Shown: positions 34,806 through 43,688, counted from the first letter of the stretch. The stretch: 64,000 nucleotides of DNA from an uncultured Bacteroidales bacterium (GCA_944326385.1 CALVDT010000015.1:115870-179869), one strand, 5' to 3'. Notes: generated by a model from the letters alone, not told the origin. Numbers and translations: made by a program.

Positions 34806-34810
34806 TCCGC
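34783..34810. repeat. Perfect 9-bp inverted repeat over the tRNA-Leu -7 box
   Basis: GCGGACAAA (34783-34791) and TTTGTCCGC (34802-34810) form an exact dyad around a 10-bp spacer. The right arm overlaps the end of the -7 element and the probable start site, the position of a classic operator. It could also be chance or a hairpin in the tRNA leader. Confidence 0.5.
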
Positions 34811-34815
34811 CGGAG

Positions 34816-34901
34816 GCTCTGGTGTTGGAATTGGTAGACAAGAGGGACTTAAAATCCCTTGGGCAGAAATGTCCGTACGGGTTCGACCCCCGTCCGGAGC
34901 A
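34816..34901 (+). tRNA. tRNA-Leu (anticodon UAA)
   Basis: 86 nt. Acceptor arms GCTCTGG and CCGGAGC pair (one G-U). The anticodon stem AGGGA/TCCCT encloses CTTAAAA with TAA at 34850-34852, a long variable arm typical of class II tRNA-Leu follows, and GGGTTCGACCCC forms the T arm. CCA is not encoded. It reads UUA and probably UUG codons. Confidence 0.95.
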
Positions 34902-34916
34902 CAAAAAAATGAGGAG

Positions 34917-34973
34917 GGCGACCCAAAAGGAGGAATTTCAAGCGTAGCACGGAAACTACCCTTTTGAGTCGCC
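34917..34973. terminator. Long imperfect hairpin after tRNA-Leu
   Basis: GGCGACCCAAAAGG (34917-34930) pairs with CCTTTTGAGTCGCC (34960-34973) with one mismatch and a 29-nt loop. It may end the tRNA transcript. No T tract follows, and the sequence is related to the element at 60402-60474, so it may also be a mobile-type repeat. Confidence 0.55.
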
Positions 34974-34994
34974 TTCTCGCGTAAATTGAAACAG

Positions 34995-36794
34995 ATGAAA
35001 AGAATATCACTCCGCTTCCCGGCCGCCGTTTCCCTGATGGCCGGACTTGTCTTCTTCCTCGGGACTTACGATTCCGAAGCCTGCACCAATGTCCTTGTAT
35101 CGAAAGGTGCAAGCGCAGACGGCTCCTGTATGATTTCATATGCCGCAGATTCCCACACTTTGTTCGGGGAACTGTATTTCCATCCGGCAGCGAATCATGA
35201 AAAAGGCAGTATGCTCAAGGTGTATGAATGGGATACGGGAAAATATCTCGGTGAAATCCCGCAGGCCGGGCACACGTACCAGACCGTCGGGAACATGAAC
35301 GAGCATCAGCTTATCATCGGTGAATCCACATTCGGCGGACGCCCGGAACTTTCCGACCCGACAGGGATAATGGATTACGGCTCGCTTATCTATATCACTC
35401 TGCAGAGAGCCAGGACTGCAAGGGAGGCCATAGAGATCATTGTGGATCTTGCCGATACCTACGGATATTATTCCAGCGGAGAATCATTCTCCATAGCAGA
35501 CAAGGACGAGGTGTGGGTGATGGACCTCATCGGGAAGGGGTACAAGGAGAAGGACGGTGCAAATGTCCGTAAAGGCATAGTCTGGGTCGCACGCAGACTT
35601 CCCGACGGCTATATCTGCGCCCATGCAAACCAGTCGAGAATCAGTACCTTCCCTCTCGATGATCCGGAAAACTGCCTTTATGCCCCGGATGTGATTTCCT
35701 TTGCCCGGGAAATGGGATATTTCGACGGAAAGGATGAGGACTTCAGTTTCTGCGATGCATACAATCCTTTGAATTTCGGAGCCATGCGAGGTTGTGAGGC
35801 CAGAGCATGGGCGACTTTCAATATCCTGTGCGACGGCAAGTTCACATTTGAAGACGAGAACGGGAATCTCGTCACGAAAAATTCATACGACTATATCGGT
35901 TATGCGATGGGATATGATGCCTCAAAGCGTTTCCCCCTTTTCGTGAAGCCATCCAGAAAGATCACCGTGAAGGATGTGGCTGATGTCATGAGGGATCATT
36001 TCGAAGGTACTCCGATGGATATGACCGTGGACATAGGTGCCGGAGGCAATGCTCTGCCTTATCGCTGGAGACCGATGGATTTTGAATATGAAGGCCATGT
36101 TTACGTAAACGAGAGGGCGATAGCTACCCAGCAGACCGGTTTCTGGTTTGTCGGACAGTCCAGAGGCTGGCTTCCGGATGTCATAGGCGGACTGTTGTGG
36201 TTCGGTACAGACGATGCGGCCACCTCTTATCTGACACCTGTCTATACGAATGTCACGGAAATCCCGGAATGTTTCGCTGAAGGGAACGGGAACATGCTGA
36301 CATATTCACCGACTTCAGCCTTCTGGATATGCAACCGTGTGGCCAACGCCTGCTACAGGATGTACAATGTCATGGCGCCTGTGGTCCGTGCCAAAGCCGA
36401 TGATTTCGAGAACAGCCAACTGGCCATGATTCCTTCGATTGACAGCCAGGCACTCGGCCTGTATGAGAAAGCCCTCGGGACTCCGCGGAAACAGATACGG
36501 AGGAACGACAGGATAGCCAGGAATCCAGATCCGTTCACAGAAGTGAAAGACTTCCTTACGGATTATTCAACAGGGACGGCCCAGGGCATATTCGAGGAAT
36601 GGGTGGATCTGGAGACATTCCTTCTTGTGAAATTCATGGACGGGAATGTGAAGGCCCAGAATCCTGACGGGTCATTCGTGACCAACGGCCATACCGACCG
36701 CATCCCTGACGGAATCACCAATCCCGGTTATACTGAAAAATGGAAGGAGGCTGTGGTTAAGGACCATGGCGATGTGCTCCGCCAGCCTGAATGA
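34995..36794 (+). CDS. Dipeptidase, peptidase family C69
   Basis: 599 residues from the ATG at 34995 (an upstream TTG is ignored). A signal-like hydrophobic stretch leads to EACTNVLVSKGASADGS, whose Cys, 30 residues in, is the N-terminal nucleophile of C69 (PepD) enzymes after processing. Further family motifs: IGESTFGGR, SFSIADKDEVWVMDLIGKG and NAYNPL-like (CDAYNPLNFGAMRGCEARAW). It cleaves dipeptides, here likely in the periplasm. Its stop overlaps the uvrC start (ATGA). Confidence 0.9.
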   Translation: MKRISLRFPAAVSLMAGLVFFLGTYDSEACTNVLVSKGASADGSCMISYAADSHTLFGELYFHPAANHEKGSMLKVYEWDTGKYLGEIPQAGHTYQTVGNMNEHQLIIGESTFGGRPELSDPTGIMDYGSLIYITLQRARTAREAIEIIVDLADTYGYYSSGESFSIADKDEVWVMDLIGKGYKEKDGANVRKGIVWVARRLPDGYICAHANQSRISTFPLDDPENCLYAPDVISFAREMGYFDGKDEDFSFCDAYNPLNFGAMRGCEARAWATFNILCDGKFTFEDENGNLVTKNSYDYIGYAMGYDASKRFPLFVKPSRKITVKDVADVMRDHFEGTPMDMTVDIGAGGNALPYRWRPMDFEYEGHVYVNERAIATQQTGFWFVGQSRGWLPDVIGGLLWFGTDDAATSYLTPVYTNVTEIPECFAEGNGNMLTYSPTSAFWICNRVANACYRMYNVMAPVVRAKADDFENSQLAMIPSIDSQALGLYEKALGTPRKQIRRNDRIARNPDPFTEVKDFLTDYSTGTAQGIFEEWVDLETFLLVKFMDGNVKAQNPDGSFVTNGHTDRIPDGITNPGYTEKWKEAVVKDHGDVLRQPE

Positions 36795-38587
36795 CTCTAA
36801 AGGAAAAAATATCGCTGTTCCCGCATTCCCCCGGTGTCTACAGATATTATGACGCCGATGGGAATGTCATCTATGTCGGCAAGGCCAAGGATCTGCACAA
36901 AAGGGTGGCACAGTATTTCGTCTCGCCGGACAGGCTGACCAGAAAGACGGCCATAATGGTGTCGAAGATAGCTGACGCCCAGTATTCGGTCGTCGATTCA
37001 GAGGCTGACGCACTCCTTCTCGAGAACAATCTCATAAAGCAATACAAGCCACGGTACAACATCCTTCTCAAGGATTCGAAGACCTATCCGTGGATATGCG
37101 TCAGCGCCGGCGAGTTCCCGAAGGTATATCTTACCAGGCGGATGGTCAAGGACGGGTCGAGGTATTTCGGTCCGTACAGTTCCGTCATGCATGCGAGAAA
37201 CCTGCTTGAACTCTTCTCGGAACTTTATCCCTTGCGCAGCTGCAGTCTGAAAATCACCGCGGAATCGGTGCTGAGGAAGAAATTCCGGCCTTGTCTTGAT
37301 TTCCACATCGGAAAATGCCGGGGCTGCTGCGTGGGAGGTATTTCCGTAAAGGAATACAATGACAATATCGAGGATATCGTCAGACTTCTCAAGGGCGGAG
37401 GCCGGGATATGATACGGCATCTGAAGGAGCAGATGTCGGCAGCCGCTGACAGGCTGGATTTCGAATCGGCGGAAGAATACAGGAAAAAGATAGTCTCACT
37501 GGAGAAGCATTACGGCAAATCATTGATAGTGAATTCCAGAATAGGCAGCCTGGATGTGTTTTCCATAGTCTTCGATGCAAACGAGGCATTCGGGAATTTC
37601 ATGAGACTGCGGGACGGTGCTGTCGTACAGTCCATGAATCTCGGATTCAAAATGAATATCGAAGAGGAACAGGCTTCCGTGCTCGGTATGTTCATAGGAG
37701 AGATACAGTCCAAGTTCGGGGACTTGTCCAGGGAAGTCCTGGTCCCGTTCAGACCCGATGTCGAGATAGAGGGCATAGAGTTCAGGATACCTTTCAAGGG
37801 AGACAAGCTGGCCTTGCTGGAACTCAGCCTGAAGAATGCTAAAGAGATGAGGTTCAATGCCCTGAAGCAGCAGGAGCATACGGATCCGGACGAGTTCAGA
37901 ATGGAGGTGATGGAGGAATTGCGTGCTGCACTCGGGATGAAAGAGCTGCCGAGACATATCGAATGTTTCGACAATTCCAATATTCAAGGCACCAATCCGG
38001 TGGCTTCATGCGTGGTTTTCCGGGATGCGGTCCCTTCCAAAAAGGATTACCGGCATTTCAATATCAAGACGGTCACAGGCCCGGACGATTATGCTTCGAT
38101 GAAGGAAATCGTGAACAGGAGATATTCGAGGATGCTTCGGGAAGCGCCTGATGATCTGCCTCAGTTGGTCGTGATAGATGGAGGAAAAGGGCAGCTCGGC
38201 AGCGCATATGAGGCCTTGTACGAACTCGGCATCGTGGACAGGCTTACTGTGGTCGGCTTGGCCAAACGTTTCGAGGAAATCATCCGCGTAGGCGATCCCC
38301 ATCCGCTTTTCCTGGACAGGAATTCCCAGGCTCTGAAAGTGATGCAGCATATCCGCGATGAAGCTCACCGCTTCGGTATCACACATCACAGAAACCGCAG
38401 AAGCAAGGCTCAGATACAGTCCGCCCTGCGTGAAATAAAAGGGGTGGGGGAGAAGACGGAGCAGCGGCTCATCATGCACTACGGAAGTGTGGCGCGGATT
38501 GCCGCCGCTCCGGTCGAAGACCTGTCCGGTCTGATAGGAAAAGACCTTGCGCAGCGCGTGCACGATGCTTTGACGCAAGGCCGCTGA
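36791..38587 (+). CDS. uvrC: Excinuclease ABC subunit C
   Basis: 598 residues. GIY-YIG nuclease at the N-terminus (PGVYRYYDADGNVIYVGKAKDLHKR), a UVR domain at about 200-240, the RNase H-like second nuclease (IECFDNSNIQGTNPVAS, VIDGGKGQL, HRFGITHHRNRR) and helix-hairpin-helix motifs at the end. It makes the two incisions in nucleotide excision repair with UvrB. Overlaps the dipeptidase gene by 4 bp. Confidence 0.96.
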   Translation: MTLKEKISLFPHSPGVYRYYDADGNVIYVGKAKDLHKRVAQYFVSPDRLTRKTAIMVSKIADAQYSVVDSEADALLLENNLIKQYKPRYNILLKDSKTYPWICVSAGEFPKVYLTRRMVKDGSRYFGPYSSVMHARNLLELFSELYPLRSCSLKITAESVLRKKFRPCLDFHIGKCRGCCVGGISVKEYNDNIEDIVRLLKGGGRDMIRHLKEQMSAAADRLDFESAEEYRKKIVSLEKHYGKSLIVNSRIGSLDVFSIVFDANEAFGNFMRLRDGAVVQSMNLGFKMNIEEEQASVLGMFIGEIQSKFGDLSREVLVPFRPDVEIEGIEFRIPFKGDKLALLELSLKNAKEMRFNALKQQEHTDPDEFRMEVMEELRAALGMKELPRHIECFDNSNIQGTNPVASCVVFRDAVPSKKDYRHFNIKTVTGPDDYASMKEIVNRRYSRMLREAPDDLPQLVVIDGGKGQLGSAYEALYELGIVDRLTVVGLAKRFEEIIRVGDPHPLFLDRNSQALKVMQHIRDEAHRFGITHHRNRRSKAQIQSALREIKGVGEKTEQRLIMHYGSVARIAAAPVEDLSGLIGKDLAQRVHDALTQGR

Positions 38588-38717
38588 TTTTTATCCGTTC
38601 TGATGATTTATACGATATTCTCGATCCTCGAGAGCCGGAGTCTGCTGCATACATTGTCCTTGCAGCGGTATTTTGCGGATAAGTAACTAAAATTTCGTTT
38701 TTTGGGATTTTTTTATT

Positions 38718-38725
38718 TATATTTG
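38718..38725 (+). promoter_or_regulatory. Candidate -7 element of acpP
   Basis: TATATTTG, exact TAnnTTTG, followed by CG, 66 bp before acpP and inside an AT-rich tract. The 203-bp gap after uvrC otherwise shows only a weak 6-bp hairpin (GCTGCA/TGCAGC). Confidence 0.5.
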
Positions 38726-38790
38726 CGCCGTTATTTTGCTGAGCAAGTGTATTTAAACATAAACTTTTTATTAATTAAATTCTTAACATT

Positions 38791-39033
38791 ATGTCAGAAG
38801 TTGCAAATAAAGTTAAAGCAATTATCGTTGACAAATTAGGTGTTGACGAATCTGAGGTTACAGAGACAGCAAGCTTCACAAATGATCTTGGTGCAGATTC
38901 TCTGGATACCGTAGAACTTATCATGGAATTTGAAAAAGCTTTCAATATCACTATTCCTGATGAGGATGCAGGCGAGAAGATCTCCACTGTAAAGGATGCT
39001 ATCGATTATATCGAGAACAAACTGAACGCCTGA
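38791..39033 (+). CDS. acpP: Acyl carrier protein
   Basis: 80 residues, acidic, with the phosphopantetheine site Ser37 in [16 protein letters not shown]. It carries the growing acyl chain in fatty-acid and lipid A synthesis. A long A/T-rich leader precedes the ATG and a strong hairpin follows, so it is monocistronic here; fabF, its usual neighbour, is missing. Confidence 0.97.
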   Translation: MSEVANKVKAIIVDKLGVDESEVTETASFTNDLGADSLDTVELIMEFEKAFNITIPDEDAGEKISTVKDAIDYIENKLNA

Positions 39034-39052
39034 GTCACGACGGCAGGCAAAT

Positions 39053-39095
39053 AAAGGGACTGTGTCAAAATGATGAATTTTGGCGCAGTCCCTTT
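39053..39095. terminator. Bidirectional terminator between acpP and the DUF4270 gene
   Basis: AAAGGGACTGTGTCAAAA (39053-39070) pairs with TTTTGGCGCAGTCCCTTT (39078-39095) over 18 bp with two G-U pairs and a 7-nt loop. It serves acpP on the forward strand and the convergent gene on the other. Confidence 0.85.
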
Positions 39096-39117
39096 CGTTT
39101 TCAGACAGGCTCTTGTC

Positions 39118-40800
39118 TCAGTTGTTCCTGTCTGCCGTCTTCGATACCGAGTATGTTATGACCAGACGCGGCCGCATTTCTTCCGACTGGGCTGACGGGC
39201 CGCACAGGACGCTCCTGTAGTATCTGTCCCTGTCCAGCTGCATTGATACGGCGGACTGGCTGCTGCTCTGGGTGCTGGCATACTGGGCGGCAAGCATGTA
39301 GTTGTAATAGTTGCTCATCCCGTAGTAGCTGTCGTAATAGCTTCCGTAGTAGCTCCCGTAATAGCCGCCGTAGCCATAGCCGTACAGACTGTTGTAGTAG
39401 TCGTAGTATGCGAGGTTCTGATAGTATTCACTCAGGGCGCTGTTGTCCGTGGACTCTGTCTCTGCCGCTTCGTTGGCCATGGTCAGCAGCCAGATGTCGT
39501 ACTCGCTGTATTCGCGGTCTTCGTCCATTCTGATGATTTCCTGTACATGATGGCTGATATCCGGTGAATAGCAGCACGTTGAGCGGTTTATGTCCCCCTG
39601 GTTCTCTGTTTCCACGCTCGCATCGGTAAGTCCGGCGAATGTCACTATGTCCTCACTTGTTTCCTCGTCTTCCACCGTGATCCTGCACGTCGGGCTCAGC
39701 CTGTCGGGGTAGAGATACATCTTGTCGTAGTCTGCCTCATTGAATTCGTAAGGAAGTACGACCGAAGCCTTGTGGATGATCACACCTTCTGGATCGATTC
39801 CCTTGTCCGCGAATATGCCCAGCAGCTTTTCCGATATTTCCTGAGAGGATATCACAGGCTTCACACCGTCTCCGCCTTGTATGTAGAGCTTGTCTTCCCC
39901 GGTCTGGAATGAGCCGTCGGAGGTCGAGGAGAGGTTGAGTGCATATTGAGGGGTCTGTTCCGGATCTGAATAATAGCTGTCGGAGTCTGCATAGACCTGC
40001 ATGGCCTGGGCTCCGAAGAAGAAAAGGAAAGATGTGTCGACATTCTCCCTGTCTCCATATGTGGACCGGAATTTCAGCTCTGCATAGTTTCCTGACACGT
40101 AGTATGAATCGGAAATCTGTATCGCAAGGTCGAACATGTTTATCCTTCCACCGTTCGCTATCGGCTCGTCGACAGTGATGTAGATTCCCGGAAGTCTTTT
40201 CGAATATACGCTCACCGAGTCCAGCTTGTCCTCCTTCTGGAGCTCCATCATGGCCTTCAAGTATTCGTCACCGAATGACGGATTGAAATTGAATGACAGG
40301 GAATCCTGCCCCCAGTAGGTGGTCACCGGTGCGATTCTGTTTTCGTCGAAAACCACTTTGTTGCTTATGTAGCCAGCATCTTCCCCGATATCCTCGGTAA
40401 GCTTGTAGACGTTCACGTTCTGTATTATTCCCGACTGGTTCTCATCAGGCCATGACAGCGTGTCCCTGACTGCCGTGAAATGGAACTGGGTGCAGTGCGG
40501 GTCGGTGCCGAAATCCATATCCTTGCCGGTCGGTATGAGTGTGAAGGCACTGCTTCTGGCAGTGACTCCGAAATCATCCTTGACTGCTCCTATGGTGATT
40601 CTCGTGGAGCTGTATCCGGAAAGCTTTTCCGATTTCTCCATTCGGATATCCTGCAGATATATGGTATCCGTGTATATGTCGTACTGATGTCTGAGAGGGA
40701 TATATTCCTTGCCGAGCTCCTCGTTTATCTCCACGCAGGAAAGCGCACTGCCCGCCATTGCCAGAAGTCCTGCCGCAAGGTGGATGAATTTCAACTGCAT
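39118..40800 (-). CDS. DUF4270 domain lipoprotein with Tyr/Gly-rich insert
   Basis: 560 residues. A lipobox lies at ALSC (Cys22), followed by the DUF4270 pattern (VEINEELGKEYIPL, GSTRITIGAVKDDFGV-like strands, CTQFHF). DUF4270 proteins are envelope lipoproteins of Bacteroidetes with no fixed function. Residues about 460-505 are almost only Y, G, S and D (GYGYGGYYGSYYGSYYDSYY), encoded by short imperfect DNA repeats, then the domain resumes and ends RPRLVITYSVSK. Its start overlaps the upstream GT5-like gene by 10 bp, so the two are translated together. Confidence 0.85.
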   Translation of the reverse strand: MQLKFIHLAAGLLAMAGSALSCVEINEELGKEYIPLRHQYDIYTDTIYLQDIRMEKSEKLSGYSSTRITIGAVKDDFGVTARSSAFTLIPTGKDMDFGTDPHCTQFHFTAVRDTLSWPDENQSGIIQNVNVYKLTEDIGEDAGYISNKVVFDENRIAPVTTYWGQDSLSFNFNPSFGDEYLKAMMELQKEDKLDSVSVYSKRLPGIYITVDEPIANGGRINMFDLAIQISDSYYVSGNYAELKFRSTYGDRENVDTSFLFFFGAQAMQVYADSDSYYSDPEQTPQYALNLSSTSDGSFQTGEDKLYIQGGDGVKPVISSQEISEKLLGIFADKGIDPEGVIIHKASVVLPYEFNEADYDKMYLYPDRLSPTCRITVEDEETSEDIVTFAGLTDASVETENQGDINRSTCCYSPDISHHVQEIIRMDEDREYSEYDIWLLTMANEAAETESTDNSALSEYYQNLAYYDYYNSLYGYGYGGYYGSYYGSYYDSYYGMSNYYNYMLAAQYASTQSSSQSAVSMQLDRDRYYRSVLCGPSAQSEEMRPRLVITYSVSKTADRNN

Positions 40801-41621
40801 TTCTGAATCTGATCGTAAAAATTGTTGTAAATGTCGATATAGGCTTCACTCTGCAACGCTTCTGCGTCGTATGGAAGTACCGGCAGTCCGGAACCGGTGC
40901 AATAGTCCGCCAGATCCTGGTCCAGTCCGCCGCTTCCGATGATGATGCCGTCCGAATAGCGGACCGCAAGTTTTGCAAGATTGATGCCGTCAGCTTTTTC
41001 CATAGGCTCCAGATCCTGCCGGGAGAGATCTCCGAACAATATCTTTTCCTTGAAGTCGTCCGCGAATGTTTCCGCGCCGATGTCGTCGTACAGTGAGAGC
41101 ACTACCTTGCTGTCGGAAAATATCGGGTCGTCCGAGTACACCTTCTTCAGATAGAGCGGAAGTATGTGCGAAATCCATCCCTGGCAATGCACTATGTCCG
41201 GCGCCCACCTGAGCTTCTTGACTGTTTCCAGCACTCCTCTGGCGAAGAATACCGCACGTTCTCCGTTGTCCTCGAAGAATTTCCCGTTCTCATCCCTGTA
41301 GACCTGCTTCCTGTGGAAATAGTCTTCGTTGTCTATGAAATATACCTGCATCCTCGCTGCCGAAATCGAAGCGACCTTTATGACAAGAGGCCTGTCCACA
41401 TCGTTGATTATGATGTTCATCCCCGACAGCCGGATAACCTCATGGAGCTGGTTCTTGCGTTCGTTTATGCATCCGTATCTTGGCATGAACGAGCGTATTT
41501 CCTTTTTCCTCTCCTGGATTCCCTGAGGAAGATATCGTCCTATTCTGGAGATGTCGCTCTCAGGGAGATATGGAAAAATCTCTGAGTTGACAAAAAGGAT
41601 TTTTTTAGCAGCATCTCCCAT
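40791..41621 (-). CDS. Half-length glycogen/starch synthase-like protein (GT5 N-terminal domain)
   Basis: 276 residues. The opening AAKKILFVNSEIFPYLPES and the central APDIVHCQGWISHILPLYLK match the catalytic N-terminal domain of GT5 glycogen synthases, but these are about 480 residues long. The C-terminal donor-binding domain is missing and the ADP-glucose KxGGL loop is replaced (SDISRIGRYL). It is therefore probably not an active synthase. The ends look natural, not broken, and it is coupled to the DUF4270 gene, suggesting a conserved pair with another role. Confidence 0.75.
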   Translation of the reverse strand: MGDAAKKILFVNSEIFPYLPESDISRIGRYLPQGIQERKKEIRSFMPRYGCINERKNQLHEVIRLSGMNIIINDVDRPLVIKVASISAARMQVYFIDNEDYFHRKQVYRDENGKFFEDNGERAVFFARGVLETVKKLRWAPDIVHCQGWISHILPLYLKKVYSDDPIFSDSKVVLSLYDDIGAETFADDFKEKILFGDLSRQDLEPMEKADGINLAKLAVRYSDGIIIGSGGLDQDLADYCTGSGLPVLPYDAEALQSEAYIDIYNNFYDQIQKCS

Positions 41622-41654
41622 GTTCGAAGTAAGGTATTAAAGACAAAAACTCAA

Positions 41655-41692
41655 CAAATGTAACAATTTTTTTTGATATTTCACTATATTTG
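41655..41692. promoter_or_regulatory. Overlapping divergent promoters: GT5-like gene (-) and ftsX (+)
   Basis: The reverse-strand -7 box TACATTTG is at 41655-41662 and the forward-strand -7 box TATATTTG at 41685-41692. Each is an exact TAnnTTTG; the -33 regions of the two promoters overlap in the space between. Confidence 0.55.
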
Positions 41693-41722
41693 ACCCCGAA
41701 TGGATGCGATGAACCGAATAAT

Positions 41723-42601
41723 ATGGAAAGAGAAGACCGTGGCATAGTGGGCAGCCGATTGAGGAATGCGTACCTTTCGTCAGTGATAAGTATCAGTCTT
41801 GTCCTTCTTCTTGTGGGGATTGCCAGCCTTCTTCTTGTGAATGCCGGATCGGTCTCCGATTATTTCAAGGAGAACATGCAGATTTCCGTCATGCTGAAGC
41901 AGGATGTGAGCGAACGGGCCGCCAGGGATTATCAGCTGGCCCTCGGTTCCAGCCGTTTCATCAAGTCCACCGAATTCATTTCAGTGGAACAGGGTGAGGC
42001 CGAGATGGCCGCCATGCTCGGTGAGGATTTCCTGGATGTCTTCGAGTCCAGTCCTATCCCGATTTCCATAGACGTCACCATGAAGGCTGATTATGTATCG
42101 GCAGACAGCCTTGAAGTCGTGCGCAGGGAGATAGCCGCCTCTCCGCTCGTGGATGAGGTCGTGTATCAGAAATCCCTGGTGGAGGCCCTGAATGCCAATC
42201 TGAGCAAGATCTCCCTGGTGCTCGGGGTGTTCATAATACTCCTGCTTTTTGTGTCGTTCGTGCTGATTAACAACACTATCAGACTGAATGTCTATGCGAG
42301 GAGATTCACCATACATACCATGAAGCTTGTGGGTGCGACGCGGTCCTTCATCAGGGCTCCGTTCCTTGTCCAGGCTGTGTTTCAGGGGGTCTTCTCCGCC
42401 ATGATAGCGATTCTGGGTCTGATCGGGCTGCTGTTTTTCATCCGGAGCGAGATATCCCAGCTGTTCGAGATTTTCAGTTTTGACCTGCTGCTCGTGGTGA
42501 TGGGGATTGTGCTTGCTTCCGGACTGCTTATCTGTCTGGTAAGCACGTGGCTGGTGGTGAACAGACTCATATCCCTGGACAAGGATGATTTGTATTATTG
42601 A
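41723..42601 (+). CDS. ftsX: Cell division protein FtsX
   Basis: 292 residues from the ATG at 41723 (an upstream TTG is part of the promoter). FtsX topology is clear: one membrane helix near the start, an extracytoplasmic domain to about residue 160, then three helices, with RFTIHTMKLVGATRSFIRAPFL as the cytoplasmic coupling loop. It works with the ATPase FtsE to activate peptidoglycan hydrolases at division. ftsE is not nearby, as is common in this phylum. Confidence 0.9.
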   Translation: MEREDRGIVGSRLRNAYLSSVISISLVLLLVGIASLLLVNAGSVSDYFKENMQISVMLKQDVSERAARDYQLALGSSRFIKSTEFISVEQGEAEMAAMLGEDFLDVFESSPIPISIDVTMKADYVSADSLEVVRREIAASPLVDEVVYQKSLVEALNANLSKISLVLGVFIILLLFVSFVLINNTIRLNVYARRFTIHTMKLVGATRSFIRAPFLVQAVFQGVFSAMIAILGLIGLLFFIRSEISQLFEIFSFDLLLVVMGIVLASGLLICLVSTWLVVNRLISLDKDDLYY

Positions 42602-42623
42602 TTTAAATTAATGTCTGGACAAG

Positions 42624-42866
42624 ATGGAAAATATGCCAATAACCTCTAAGGGGCTCAGACTGGTCCTTGCCGGTCTCATTGTGATGGTTTCCGGATATAT
42701 CCTCCTTGCCGGAGGCGGTGTGAAGGATCCTGAAGTGTTCAATTATGCTATGTTCGACTTCAGACGTCTGGTAGCGGCGCCCGTGGTGATCCTGTGCGGA
42801 ATGATAGTCATCGTGGCGGGAATCATGAACAAGGAAAGAAAAGACGGAAGTGTGAAACCGGAATAA
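42624..42866 (+). CDS. DUF3098 membrane protein
   Basis: 80 residues with two membrane helices (about 10-30 and 47-68) joined by VFNYAMFDFRRLVAAP, which is the family signature. The function is unknown; in Bacteroidetes the gene regularly sits between ftsX and uppP, as here, suggesting a role in the cell envelope. Confidence 0.85.
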   Translation: MENMPITSKGLRLVLAGLIVMVSGYILLAGGGVKDPEVFNYAMFDFRRLVAAPVVILCGMIVIVAGIMNKERKDGSVKPE

Positions 42867-42875
42867 TATTGTATT

Positions 42876-43688
42876 ATGGAATGGTATGAAGCTATAATCC
42901 TCGGTCTTGTGCAGGGGCTGACCGAGTTCCTGCCTGTCAGCAGCAGCGGGCATCTGGTCATCGGCAGGGAAATCCTGGGTGTGGAGGAATCCGGTGACCT
43001 GGTGTTTGAAGTGGCGGTGCATGCCGCTACGGTGTTGAGCACGATAGTCGTATTCCGGCACCAGATATGGAATCTGCTGAAAGGTCTTTTCAAGTTCAAG
43101 TACAATGACGAGACCGATTATATCCTGAAGATATGCGTCTCCATGATTCCGGTATTCATAATCGGGGTATTCTTCAAGTCATATGTAGAGGGGTTGTTCG
43201 GGTCGATATTTGTGGTCGGGGTCGCACTGGTGATGACGGCCGTGCTGCTCTTCTTTTCCGATATGGCTTCAAATCCGCGCAGGCCGTCCCCTCCTGCCAA
43301 GACCGAGGAGAGCAGGAACGGCATATCGTACTGGCAGGCGCTGGCGGTAGGTATCGGTCAGGCGTTCGCTGTCGTTCCGGGGCTTTCCCGTTCGGGCACC
43401 ACTATTTCCGTCGGCCTTATATGCGGTGTGCGCAGGGATGTGATGGCTCAGTTTTCCTTCCTCATGGTGCTGGTGCCTATTCTCGGAGAGGCTTTCCTTC
43501 AGTGTGTGGGCGGTGAGATGACTGGCTCCAGTCTTGGTTTGCTTCCGGTTCTGCTCGGATTCGCGGCGGCATTCGTTTCCGGTCTTTTTGCCTGCAAGGT
43601 CATGATAGCCCTGGTAAAGAAAGCAAAGCTTACCTGGTTCGCCCTCTATTGTGCGATAGTGGCTCTCTGCATATTCATATTCGGTTAG
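42876..43688 (+). CDS. uppP: Undecaprenyl-diphosphatase
   Basis: 270-residue integral membrane enzyme (BacA) that recycles undecaprenyl pyrophosphate for peptidoglycan and polysaccharide synthesis. Both catalytic motifs are present: EFLPVSSSGHL at about 17-27 and VVPGLSRSGTTIS at about 168-180. Starts 9 bp after DUF3098; lpxH follows 15 bp downstream. Confidence 0.96.
   Translation: MEWYEAIILGLVQGLTEFLPVSSSGHLVIGREILGVEESGDLVFEVAVHAATVLSTIVVFRHQIWNLLKGLFKFKYNDETDYILKICVSMIPVFIIGVFFKSYVEGLFGSIFVVGVALVMTAVLLFFSDMASNPRRPSPPAKTEESRNGISYWQALAVGIGQAFAVVPGLSRSGTTISVGLICGVRRDVMAQFSFLMVLVPILGEAFLQCVGGEMTGSSLGLLPVLLGFAAAFVSGLFACKVMIALVKKAKLTWFALYCAIVALCIFIFG

Noticed and set aside
39243-39533. Ser/Arg/Cys-rich forward frame
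   Set aside because: It is the antisense image of the Tyr/Gly repeats in the DUF4270 gene.
41690-41722. TTG start and 11 extra residues for FtsX
   Set aside because: The TTG is the end of the -7 box TATATTTG, so it would not be inside the transcript.
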